A stretch of DNA of 13,691 nucleotides from Anaerolineae bacterium (lineage in GTDB: Bacteria; Chloroflexota; Anaerolineae; JADYZS01), in contig JADYZS010000094.1 in NCBI GenBank assembly GCA_020853075.1, positions 1 to 13,691 of the forward strand, given 5' to 3'. A program made the position numbers and the translations under genes. The notes beneath the pieces are model-generated. The model had not been told where the DNA came from and did not search any database. It saw nothing but the letters and a program-made list of their open reading frames with translations. Position 1 is the stretch's first letter. The number at the start of each line of letters is the position of its first letter. This document shows positions 5,991 through 13,691 of this stretch, one piece after another.

Positions 5991-7082
5991 CTACCCCACT
6001 TCCCAAATCGCAGGCCGCGCATAAGCCTTTCCGTCCACCGTGACGGAGATCAGCGGCCAATCGGGCGAGGCGGTCAACACCTCGTTCCCCTGCTCACCCA
6101 CCAGGATCGTGTCTTCGGACTTCGTGCCGGTGATGCTGGGGTTCCAGGCGCAGGCCATGCCTGCCGCCAGTGGGTCGTGGGTCGTGGGTGTGGCAACCAT
6201 CTCTCGCGGCTCGTAACTGGCAGGGCCGCCCTGGTGGTGCAGACGCCACTCGTCGGGGAAGCCAGTCGCGGCGTAGGTCTCCGTGATGCGGCGGAAGATG
6301 TCGGAGAGGCGTGCGCCAGGCCGCGACGCGGCGATGACCGTCGCGTCCAAGCGCGCCACCGCCTCGCTCTTGCGCCGCAACTCCTCCGGCAACCGCCCGA
6401 AATGGACGAGGCGCGTCACCGAGGCCACCAGGCCTTCTTTGCGCCCGCAGAGGACGAGCATCGCGTATTTCTCCAACTTCTTCGCCGTCGGCAGGGGATG
6501 GCGGAAGGCAAAGATGCGCTCGTCCGTCGCGATCAGGTTGACGATGGGGAGCGCGCCCCGCGCCATAGACTCCTCTGCCAGCAGAGCGGCGATCTCGTAC
6601 TCCGTCTGGCCGGGGCGCACACGCCGGATTGCCGCCGCGATGGCCTCGCCGCAGAGTTTCCCCAGGGCGCGGTATCGCGCCTGCTCCTCCGGCAACAGGT
6701 GCATCCGCAAACGGGAGACTTCCGCAGAGAGATCCGCTGCGCCTGGATAGAGCCCGTCGGCCCCCAGTTTCAGCCCCTTGGCTAACTCCGCCACGTCAGG
6801 GCCGCCCTCGTACCAGGGGGCGGGGCGCAGGGTGAAACCCAGGGCCGCCAACCGCTCCTCTTTCTCCAGGCGTGTCGCCTCAATGTTGGTGGTCAAGACA
6901 AATTTAGCCTGGGGCGTGAAAAGGAGCGCGGCTGCACCCACGTCCGCCGCGGTGTTGACGTAACCGGACGCGCCGCCCGTGGCCCAGGCGAAACTGCTGA
7001 TGCGGCGCAGCAAGAGCGCGCCGAGCCCCCTCTCTTTCAGCAGCGCGTGGATGCGTTGTTCTTTCTGCGCAAGTTCGTTCAT
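5991..7082 (-). CDS. M24-fold (creatinase/aminopeptidase P-like) protein lacking the usual metal aspartates
   Basis: A 363-residue protein with the N-terminal creatinase-like domain and a C-terminal pita-bread domain. M24 landmarks are present in degenerate form: 'FRHPLPTAKKLEKYAMLVLCGRKEGLVASVTRLVHFG' (about residues 193-229), 'LHHQGGPASYEPRE' (281-293) and 'SITGTKSEDTILVGEQGNEVLT' (from 316). In metal-dependent members two aspartates precede 'G' and 'TR' (vlvDxGa...SDxTR); here those places hold Cys212 and Ser221. His282/His283 and Glu323 remain. Without the Asp pair a dinuclear metal site is unlikely, so this may be a creatinase-like non-metal enzyme or a non-catalytic homologue. The start is ATG at 7082, with GAGAGGAG (7091-7098 on the minus strand) upstream; an in-frame TTG at 7100 lies on top of that site. 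It follows the dehydrogenase gene by 35 nt and is last in the minus-strand run. Confidence 0.8.
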   Translation of the reverse strand: MNELAQKEQRIHALLKERGLGALLLRRISSFAWATGGASGYVNTAADVGAAALLFTPQAKFVLTTNIEATRLEKEERLAALGFTLRPAPWYEGGPDVAELAKGLKLGADGLYPGAADLSAEVSRLRMHLLPEEQARYRALGKLCGEAIAAAIRRVRPGQTEYEIAALLAEESMARGALPIVNLIATDERIFAFRHPLPTAKKLEKYAMLVLCGRKEGLVASVTRLVHFGRLPEELRRKSEAVARLDATVIAASRPGARLSDIFRRITETYAATGFPDEWRLHHQGGPASYEPREMVATPTTHDPLAAGMACAWNPSITGTKSEDTILVGEQGNEVLTASPDWPLISVTVDGKAYARPAIWEVG

Positions 7083-7117
7083 GGTATTGTCTCCTCTCAA
7101 AACGTTGGTGAACCGGG

Positions 7118-8107
7118 CTATATCATCCAGTCAAAGAGTGCCGTCAGCCGCCCGCCCGGCGCCCGCAGCAGGCCCTGATAGACCTCTTGTGCGTTGCGCG
7201 GCGAGGCAAGGGCATAGAGACCATCCACCCGGATATGCCCCTCTGCCAGCCAGCGCAAGGCAGCCCCCAGATTTCCGAAGATGCTGTTCTGGCGAAAGTC
7301 CGTTGTTTGTAGCGGCAATTCCCACTCCCAACCGCTGCGCAGCACGGCGTACTTGCGAAACACGGCATCTAATATGTCGTGGGCGAAGAGAGCGGTCTTG
7401 CGCGCCCAGGGCACTCCGACCAACACCACCTCCCCGCGCCTCTGCACCACGTTGCACCCATCCAGCGCGGCCTGCTCGTGGCCGGAACACTCCAACACCA
7501 GCGCCACTTTCCCGGCGATAGCCGGATCGTCTAAGGGGGCGCGCGGCAGCACGTGCCGGATGCCCGCTTGCTCGGCAGTGCGGCGGCGCGCTTCCGCCGG
7601 ATCGCAGGCGATGACCTCGTAACCGCAGAGGTCAAATACCCTGGCGGCCAGATGCCCCACGAGCCCCAGCCCTGTCACCAGGACTTTCGCCGGTGGGCGG
7701 GCCGTGGTCGTCGTCAGGGTGCTCATGCTGATCGCCATCATCCGTGCAAACACGGCGGTCTTTGGGAATAACCCCGGCGGCACAGGAAGCACTTTATCCC
7801 TGGTCTGCCGCTGGAATGATTGGTGAGCGCCCATGCTAAAGGCAAGATCGCCTGCCCGGATGTCGGTGACCCCGCTCCCTACCCCGTCCACGCGGAACAC
7901 GGCGGCGTAGCCTGGGTTGATGGGAAACTTGCTTCTGGGTTGCAAGCCCTGGTACATTGCCAGTTCTGTGCCGGGGCTGATGAGTGTCGCCAGAGACGGC
8001 CCTGCGACCTCGTTGGCCCCAAGCGGCCCGGCGTCTCGCTCCACCTCTACCGGTTCTGCCTGTTCCTGGGCTATGAAGGTAATCCGCTGCATCTTTGGGG
8101 TGGTCAC
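7118..8107 (-). CDS. Medium-chain dehydrogenase/reductase family oxidoreductase without visible zinc ligands
   Basis: A 329-residue MDR-superfamily protein. 'TLISPGTELAMYQG' (41-54) and 'INPGYAAVFRVDGVGSGVTDIRAGDLAF' (63-90) are the GroES-like domain; 'VLVTGLGLVGHLAARVF' (142-158) is the Rossmann GxGxxG loop (Gly146 to Gly151). The strand after it ends 'VIACDP', with Asp169 placed to bind the ribose hydroxyls, favouring NAD(H) over NADP(H). The usual catalytic-zinc Cys and His-Glu pair and the four-cysteine structural zinc loop are absent, like the 'SxxSPGTE' subgroup that includes sugar-type and bacteriochlorophyllide-type dehydrogenases. The substrate is unknown. The start is GTG at 8107, giving a 4-nt GTGA overlap with the stop of the isomerase gene; an ATG at 8092 is the alternative. 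The overlap suggests coupled translation and a shared substrate. Confidence 0.8.
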   Translation of the reverse strand: MTTPKMQRITFIAQEQAEPVEVERDAGPLGANEVAGPSLATLISPGTELAMYQGLQPRSKFPINPGYAAVFRVDGVGSGVTDIRAGDLAFSMGAHQSFQRQTRDKVLPVPPGLFPKTAVFARMMAISMSTLTTTTARPPAKVLVTGLGLVGHLAARVFDLCGYEVIACDPAEARRRTAEQAGIRHVLPRAPLDDPAIAGKVALVLECSGHEQAALDGCNVVQRRGEVVLVGVPWARKTALFAHDILDAVFRKYAVLRSGWEWELPLQTTDFRQNSIFGNLGAALRWLAEGHIRVDGLYALASPRNAQEVYQGLLRAPGGRLTALFDWMI

Positions 8108-8943
8108 AGGCTCTCTATCCCCAGGCCCTTTGCGACCAACCGGATGTGTCCGGCGGCCAACGCGTACTCTTCTGCAGAACGTAGGTGCTCAATCATCAGC
8201 GGCGTGTCCGGGTCTAGCCTGTTGAGTTCTTGCAGGAAAGTACGGTAATCCAATCCGCCCAGGCCCGGACGCACCTCATCCAGGTGGACGGTGAGTTTGT
8301 CGGCCAGCGCGATGTCCTTGGCGTGGCAACTCTTGATGTGGGGGCCGAGGGCCTCAAAGCACTCCTGGAGAAGCGCGCCGTTGTGGAAGAATCTCTGCGG
8401 GCTGCAAACGATGTTCACCGGGTCCAGGTGAACGGCAAAACGCTCACGATGGATGGCGCGGATCAGATAGAGATACGACTCCGGCGAGTCAGGATAGACC
8501 CAGGGCATTGCCTCCAGAGTGTAAAAGGTGCGGGTTGGCTTCACGCTATCTATGATCTGCTGCACCGATTCTACAATGAGGTCAAAGGTCTCTTGGGTGA
8601 GATTGTCGGGGTGGGGGCCCGCCCACCTTTCGCCGCGCGAACCGGCGACGTTGACGCAGCAGCGCGCGCCGATGCGGTCGGCAAGAGCCAGCTGTTCCTG
8701 GCAGCGGGCGATGGCGTCGCGCCGCACCTTCTCATCGGCAGCGATGGGATTGTTAGTCCATGCACCCACTTCCGCGATGACGACGTCTGCCGCGGTTGCC
8801 GCTTTGGCGTAGGCCCGGATGACGTCATCGCCCTGGCCGGCCTGTACTGGACAATAGGCCGCCCGGTAGCCGAGGCCACGCACGGCAGCCGCCCATTGCT
8901 CTGGATCACCTTGATTCCCGGAAACGGGGCCACCGAGCCGCAT
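8104..8943 (-). CDS. Sugar phosphate isomerase/epimerase (AP endonuclease 2-like TIM barrel)
   Basis: A 279-residue TIM-barrel protein of the xylose-isomerase-like superfamily. The four metal ligands can be placed: Glu144 in 'FYTLEAMPW', Asp174 in 'AVHLDPVNIV', His207 in 'IKSCHAKDI' and Glu252 in 'PLMIEHL'. 'VNVAGSRGERWAGPHPDNLT' (97-116) is a common loop in this group. Members convert keto-sugars or inositol derivatives (for example tagatose/psicose 3-epimerases, hydroxypyruvate isomerase, inosose enzymes); the exact substrate cannot be assigned. The ATG at 8943 is preceded by a very good AGGAGGTG (8948-8955 on the minus strand), 4 nt away. It lies 28 nt after the permease gene and overlaps the dehydrogenase start by 4 nt, which points to a two-step sugar interconversion. 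Confidence 0.85.
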   Translation of the reverse strand: MRLGGPVSGNQGDPEQWAAAVRGLGYRAAYCPVQAGQGDDVIRAYAKAATAADVVIAEVGAWTNNPIAADEKVRRDAIARCQEQLALADRIGARCCVNVAGSRGERWAGPHPDNLTQETFDLIVESVQQIIDSVKPTRTFYTLEAMPWVYPDSPESYLYLIRAIHRERFAVHLDPVNIVCSPQRFFHNGALLQECFEALGPHIKSCHAKDIALADKLTVHLDEVRPGLGGLDYRTFLQELNRLDPDTPLMIEHLRSAEEYALAAGHIRLVAKGLGIESL

Positions 8944-8971
8944 GGCACACCTCCTATCTTCAACTTTTCAA

Positions 8972-9757
8972 CTAACTGCTGGCGCTGGTGTAGTGCCGCA
9001 AGGCGTAGCGCCAAAAGAGGGTCGCGCCTGTGAAGAGGCCGGCGGCCAGGAGCAAGGCATACAGGGCGTACAACGGCTCCAGGCGGCCAACGACTGCTGC
9101 TGCCGGAACCGTTGTGATGAAGGCGATGGGCACGACAAACGTGAGGAGCCCCTGCACCCAGCGCGGGAAAGCGGTCACCGGAAAACGCGCGGTCTCGTAG
9201 AAGGAACTGAACAACTCCGCAATGTTGTCCACCCGCACGAACCAAAAGGCGAGGGTTACCAGCGCCAGCCAGATGCTATACACGATGACGGTGGCCGCTA
9301 CGACGAGCCCAACGAAAAGGAGCACCTGAACGATGGTAACCTTCGCGCCCAGGCGTTGCAGCGCATAGACGACGATGCCCAGACCCATCACCACGTCCAC
9401 CAGCCGCCAGATAACCAGATAGCGAAGACTGGCAAGGAACTGGCTGTTGACCGGCTTGGCGAGGACGAAATCAAAGGTGCCCAGGCGGATGGATTCTACC
9501 AGGCGGTCAATGTTGGGCCGCAGCACGGCGGACATGATGCCGTTCATCAGAAAATAGAGGCCCAGGATGACCAGGACTTCGTAATAAGTCCAACCGCCGA
9601 TGCGGTCGGTGTGCTGGAAGAAGATGCCGGTGCCGATGATGGACCAAAATAGCCAGAACGCGCTCATGACCAGGTTGACGAGAAAGTTAGTGCGATATTC
9701 CAACTCGGTCAGGAGCGCGTTCTTGTAGAAGATGGTGAGAAGGCGCAGGTAACGCAT
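8972..9757 (-). CDS. ABC-2 family transporter permease
   Basis: A 261-residue membrane protein with about six hydrophobic segments, of the ABC-2 type (pfam ABC2_membrane_6-like). Recognisable stretches are 'NALLTELEYRTNFLVNLVMSAFWLFWS', 'YYEVLVILGLYFLMNGIMSAVLRPNIDRLVESIRLGTFDFVLAKPVNSQFLASLRY' and 'WFVRVDNIAELFSSFYETARFPVTAFPRW'. The 'R.GtlDf.L.KPv...f' sequence is characteristic of this subgroup, which usually occurs with a second similar permease and an ATPase. Neither is in the window, so the export substrate is unknown and the protein may borrow subunits encoded elsewhere. The start is ATG at 9757, or TTG at 9763; no clear ribosome binding site is visible for either. It lies 31 nt after the methyltransferase. 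Confidence 0.87.
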   Translation of the reverse strand: MRYLRLLTIFYKNALLTELEYRTNFLVNLVMSAFWLFWSIIGTGIFFQHTDRIGGWTYYEVLVILGLYFLMNGIMSAVLRPNIDRLVESIRLGTFDFVLAKPVNSQFLASLRYLVIWRLVDVVMGLGIVVYALQRLGAKVTIVQVLLFVGLVVAATVIVYSIWLALVTLAFWFVRVDNIAELFSSFYETARFPVTAFPRWVQGLLTFVVPIAFITTVPAAAVVGRLEPLYALYALLLAAGLFTGATLFWRYALRHYTSASS

Positions 9758-9788
9758 CGTCAATCCGAAGGCACGCCTGGGCGTGTGC

Positions 9789-10439
9789 TCATTTCTTTCT
9801 GCTTACGACGACGCCATCCCGCAAGGGCACGACGATGGTTTCCAGGTCTGGATGGTTTGCCACCCGGCGCGTGTACTCCAAGACGCCGCGCACGTTCGCT
9901 ACTGGGTTTGCGTCCAATATCCTGCTGCCCGCAAAGGCATTATCCATTACCATTAAGCCGCCGGATGCCAGGCGCGGCAGGCAGAGGTCAAGGAGCCGCA
10001 GCGCAAAATCGTCTTGCGAGGCACTGCACGCCAGGTCGTTGAAGATGAAATCGTACGGCCCGGCCAGCGACGGGAGCACCTTCAGCGCGTCGCCCAGGAT
10101 GACTTCCACCATCCCGGCATAGCCCGCGCGGGCAAAGTTGGCGCGGGCAAACTCTGCCCGCTCGCGGTTCATCTCAAGGGTGGTCACGCGGCCATGCAGC
10201 GGGGCGACGGCAGCCGCCAGCCAGAGGCCGGAGTAGCCGGTGGCCGTGCCCAGTTCCAGCACGCGGCGCGCGCCGTTCGTGCGGGCCAGTAGGTAAAGGA
10301 GGTTGCCCTCCACCGGCCCCACGATGGGGACGTGGTTCGTACTCGCGTGTTCCTCCAACTCTTGCAGCACCGACGACCGCGGCGGCACGAGGCCGGCAAG
10401 ATATTCCTCAATGGCGTGATTGACGATGGGATCAGGCAT
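9789..10439 (-). CDS. Class I SAM-dependent O-methyltransferase (COMT-like, methyltransferase family 3)
   Basis: A 216-residue cytosolic O-methyltransferase related to catechol and caffeoyl-CoA O-methyltransferases. SAM motif I is 'VLELGTATGYSGLWLA' (60-75), the acidic residue for the SAM ribose is Glu89 in 'VTTLEMNRERAE', then 'GDALKVLP' (117-124), 'YDFIFNDLACSASQDDF' with Asp135, and 'LASGGLMVMDNAFAGS' with Asp166-Asn167. Asp135, Asp166 and Asn167 correspond to the divalent-metal ligands of the family; the usual 'DADK' lysine is not retained (NDLA). The acceptor is unknown. I start at ATG 10439 because GTAGGAG lies just upstream (6 nt spacing) and because an upstream extension to 10553 would run inside the phosphofructokinase gene with no family similarity. 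The ribosome binding site includes the TAG stop of that gene, so translation is probably coupled. Confidence 0.88.
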   Translation of the reverse strand: MPDPIVNHAIEEYLAGLVPPRSSVLQELEEHASTNHVPIVGPVEGNLLYLLARTNGARRVLELGTATGYSGLWLAAAVAPLHGRVTTLEMNRERAEFARANFARAGYAGMVEVILGDALKVLPSLAGPYDFIFNDLACSASQDDFALRLLDLCLPRLASGGLMVMDNAFAGSRILDANPVANVRGVLEYTRRVANHPDLETIVVPLRDGVVVSRKK

Positions 10440-10447
10440 GATGGCTC

Positions 10448-11734
10448 CTACCGCCACGCCTGCGGCACATAAGCCGGAAGCGTCTGCGGCGCGAAGATCC
10501 GCTCCAAGCGGACAAAGCGCTGTCGCCCATCCACCAGCGGGATGGTCGGCCATTGGTCGCCGATGAGAGGCCGCGCATAGCGCACGAACTCGTCGGTCAC
10601 GTCTATGCGGTTCGGCGCGATCCAGGCCTGGGGGAAGTTCCGTTCCGAGTTGGCGACCTTCTCCAGGGAGACCTTGTCGTAGCGCACGTTATAGACGGGG
10701 CCGGGCTCCCGCAGGATGGTGCTCATGTAGCCCGATCCCTCCTCGGCGGCGATGAGGGCTGCCTGTTGGCCCAACGTGTAGGCCTCCTCCAGATCCACCG
10801 TGGAGGCATAGACCATGTTGTGGCGCTGGTCGGTGCCGGAGACGTTGCCGCGCGCCGCGCCGCGCGCGGCCAGGCCAACGCCGTTCAGATAGTTGACCAC
10901 GATCTGCTCCACCGTCTGCTGGCTGGAGGAGAACTGCGTGTGGCCGAAGCTATCCTTCACCTCGCCGATGTCCCCCACGTCAAACCCTTCGCTCACGACG
11001 ACGAGGCAGCGCCCGCTGCGCCGCAACTCGTCGTTGACCAGGTCGGCCATCGCCGCCAGGGAGAGGCCCGATTCCGGCAGGTAGATCTGCAGCGGCATCT
11101 CGCGGCAGGGGTCGGCCAGGCGCGCCGCTGCCGGGATGAAGCCGATCCGCCGCCCCATCGCCTGCAATACGAGCACCGGATCGGCGGGTGCTGACCCCGC
11201 GTTCTCCTCGTTGGCTCCCTGGATGGTCAGCGCCCAATAGCGGGCGACGCTGCCGTAGCCCGGCGTGTGGTCAATCAACTTGAACTCGCTGTCGCCCACG
11301 TCGTTGTCAATCGTCTTCGGGCCGCCGGTCGCCACCAGGTCAAGCCCCCGCTCCTGGGACAGTCTGGCAACCTTATGCGCGGTGTCCATGGAGTCGTTGC
11401 CGCCGATGTAGAAGAAGTAGCCGATGTCGTGAGCCTTGAAGACCTCTATGATGCGGGCGAAATCCTCCTGCTGTTTGCTGCGCAGTTTGTAGCGGCAGGT
11501 GCCGATGCTCCCCGCCGCTGGTGTCGCGCTCAGGAGGGCGATCTCCTCGGCGGGCTGGGCCGACAGGTCCAGCAATTCTTCTTTGAGAACGCCCTCAATG
11601 CCGTGGTAACCAGCATAAACCCGGCCAAACTTGCCGGGCAAGGCCTGGCACATCTCTACGATGCCGCGCAGGGTGTTGTTGATGACCGGCGTCGGGCCGC
11701 CTGATTGGGCAACGATGACGTTCTTGTTCCCCAT
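10448..11734 (-). CDS. 6-phosphofructokinase, PPi-type (diphosphate--fructose-6-phosphate 1-phosphotransferase)
   Basis: A 428-residue phosphofructokinase-A fold protein. It begins 'VIVAQSGGPTPVINNTLRG', contains 'FFYIGGNDSMDTAHK' with GGNDS at 111-115, and 'VATGGPKTIDNDVGDSE' with PKTIDND at 139-145 (Asp143 catalytic). Two positions separate ATP from PPi enzymes: where ATP-dependent enzymes have Gly in GGDGS and Gly in PGTIDND, this protein has Asp114 and Lys140, the PPi signature. It would catalyse reversible phosphorylation of fructose 6-phosphate in the cytosol, working in glycolysis and gluconeogenesis, possibly also on sedoheptulose 7-phosphate as some PPi enzymes do. The ATG at 11734 lies 2 nt after the gnd stop; a GTG at 11749 inside gnd is a less likely start. 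No ribosome binding site is strong, so coupling to gnd translation is likely. Confidence 0.9.
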   Translation of the reverse strand: MGNKNVIVAQSGGPTPVINNTLRGIVEMCQALPGKFGRVYAGYHGIEGVLKEELLDLSAQPAEEIALLSATPAAGSIGTCRYKLRSKQQEDFARIIEVFKAHDIGYFFYIGGNDSMDTAHKVARLSQERGLDLVATGGPKTIDNDVGDSEFKLIDHTPGYGSVARYWALTIQGANEENAGSAPADPVLVLQAMGRRIGFIPAAARLADPCREMPLQIYLPESGLSLAAMADLVNDELRRSGRCLVVVSEGFDVGDIGEVKDSFGHTQFSSSQQTVEQIVVNYLNGVGLAARGAARGNVSGTDQRHNMVYASTVDLEEAYTLGQQAALIAAEEGSGYMSTILREPGPVYNVRYDKVSLEKVANSERNFPQAWIAPNRIDVTDEFVRYARPLIGDQWPTIPLVDGRQRFVRLERIFAPQTLPAYVPQAWR

Positions 11735-11736
11735 AG

Positions 11737-13146
<1,410 letters not shown>

Positions 13147-13187
13147 GTTTGTCTCCATCTCGCTTGAGTTCTTAACAGTCTTAGCCT

Positions 13188-13304
13188 TCGGCCCTCACCC
13201 ACCCCTTCACCCCTCCCTCTCCCATATTTGGGAGAGAGAGGGGAAGCCTCACGAGACTTTCCCCTCTCCCAAAATTGGGAGAGGGGGCAGGGGGAGAGGG
13301 CCGA
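13188..13304. repeat. Second copy of the two-hairpin GC-rich intergenic repeat
   Basis: An outer stem TCGGCCCTC (13188-13196) / GAGGGCCGA (13296-13304) encloses two hairpins: CTCTCCCA/TGGGAGAG (13217-13224/13229-13236, TATT loop) and CCCCTCTCCCAA/TTGGGAGAGGGG (13261-13272/13275-13286, AA loop). The CCCTCTCCC...GGGAGAGGG theme and two-hairpin plan match the core at 5746-5832, but the long outer inverted repeat of that locus is not seen here. The element fills most of the 161-bp space between the LarA-like gene and gnd, starting 3 nt downstream of the LarA-like stop. It could end the upstream transcript or shield its 3' end. Confidence 0.65.
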
Positions 13305-13307
13305 TGG

Positions 13308-13691
13308 CTACGCCTTCACCCGGTAAAGCATCTCGCCCGCTCGCGGCACGCAGAGAACACCGTCGCCGGCCTTTTGCCACTCCTCTATTCTGACCGTTGC
13401 CGGGTCCATGTAGCCCAGGTTGATGCGCCGGCACCGTTCCTCCGGGATGCCCGTCGCGAGGGTTACCTGGATGCGCGGGGTCTCTATGCCGGTCGCCACA
13501 TTGTATTGGCCCAGCCCTTTGACGTGGGTGGAGTGGGCCAGCACGCCACCCGGATAGTGCTTGAATTTGTCCCACTGGCAGAGGAAGTAGTCGCGGCAAT
13601 GATAGCCGATTTCGTCCAGGAGTCGCCCGTGGGTGTAACTGACCTCGCTGATGTGCGGGGCATAGATCACTACTTCGCCGCCATCGGCCAC
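13308..13691 (-). CDS. C-terminal part of a LarA-like (lactate racemase / DUF2088) protein, 5' truncated by window edge
   Basis: The minus-strand frame is open to the window edge; the GTG at 13691 is an internal valine, so only the last 127 residues are present, ending with TAG at 13308-13310. The sequence 'VADGGEVVIYAPHISEVSYTH', 'GYHCRDYFLCQWDKFKHYPGGVLAHSTHVKG', 'PRIQVTLATGIPEERCRRINLGYMDP' and 'VPRAGEMLYRVKA' resembles the C-terminal region of the lactate-racemase-domain proteins of environmental bacteria. These belong to the LarA family, which uses a nickel pincer cofactor to racemise or epimerise alpha-hydroxy acids. The cofactor-binding and catalytic residues lie in the missing part, so activity cannot be judged. 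The assignment is by pattern memory. It is the first gene (in transcription order) of the minus-strand block and is separated from gnd by the repeat. Confidence 0.55.
   Translation of the reverse strand: MADGGEVVIYAPHISEVSYTHGRLLDEIGYHCRDYFLCQWDKFKHYPGGVLAHSTHVKGLGQYNVATGIETPRIQVTLATGIPEERCRRINLGYMDPATVRIEEWQKAGDGVLCVPRAGEMLYRVKA

Noticed and set aside
5970..6785. Plus-strand frame of 271 codons opposite the M24-family gene
   Set aside because: The translation is Arg/Gly-rich and has no domain; the opposite strand carries a well matched family with a good ribosome binding site.
8942..9652. Plus-strand frame of 236 codons opposite the ABC-2 permease
   Set aside because: The translation is a low-complexity charged mirror of a membrane protein (Gln/Glu/Asp/His-rich), typical of antisense shadows of hydrophobic genes.
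10440..10553. N-terminal extension of the methyltransferase to 10553
   Set aside because: The extra 38 codons lie within the phosphofructokinase gene in another frame, show no family similarity, and a good ribosome binding site serves the ATG at 10439.
13188..13304. CRISPR-like or tandem repeat reading of the repeated CCCTCTCCC blocks
   Set aside because: The blocks are inverted pairs of hairpins, not regularly spaced direct repeats with unique spacers, and no cas gene is present.

Overview
The window is GC-rich, gene-dense bacterial DNA. The best guess for its source is a member of Chloroflexota (Anaerolineae-like), possibly metagenome-derived. This rests on gene style (a DUF2723-type glycosyltransferase tail with a beta-rich C-terminal extension, clusters of sugar isomerases and dehydrogenases, a CTGACA-17-TAAAAT promoter) and is an inference, not a proof. 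No rRNA, tRNA, CRISPR array, phage gene or transposase gene was seen.

Layout: all genes from 1 to about 5673 are on the plus strand and all genes from 13691 down to 5991 are on the minus strand, so the two blocks converge on a 317-bp intergenic region. Plus block: the C-terminal part of a membrane glycosyltransferase-like protein (cut by the window edge); a frameshifted C-terminal remnant of a uroporphyrinogen-decarboxylase-family protein; an N-acylglucosamine 2-epimerase (AGE) family protein; then, behind a good sigma70-type promoter, a peroxiredoxin-fold protein without its catalytic cysteine, a DUF488 protein, an NnrS-like multi-pass membrane protein, and the AAA+ ATPase RarA. The convergence zone holds a nested palindromic repeat (two GC-rich hairpins inside an outer stem, inside a longer inverted repeat).

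Minus block, in transcription order: the C-terminal part of a LarA-like (DUF2088) protein cut by the window edge; a second copy of the two-hairpin repeat; 6-phosphogluconate dehydrogenase (gnd) with an NAD-type rather than NADP-type cofactor loop; a PPi-type phosphofructokinase starting 2 nt after gnd; a class I O-methyltransferase whose ribosome binding site overlaps the phosphofructokinase stop; an ABC-2 family permease without a visible ATPase; a metal-dependent sugar phosphate isomerase/epimerase; a zinc-less medium-chain dehydrogenase overlapping it by 4 nt; and an M24-fold protein lacking the usual metal aspartates. Spacings of -4 to 35 nt from gnd to the M24 gene suggest one long transcript.

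Together the minus block reads as central and peripheral carbohydrate metabolism (6-phosphogluconate oxidation, reversible PPi-linked glycolysis, keto-sugar interconversion) with unrelated passengers. I found no clearly new defence or mobile system. The points most worth checking are the nested repeat and its sister copy, the cofactor switch in gnd, the two or three enzyme-fold proteins that have lost catalytic residues, and the one-base frameshift in the decarboxylase remnant.
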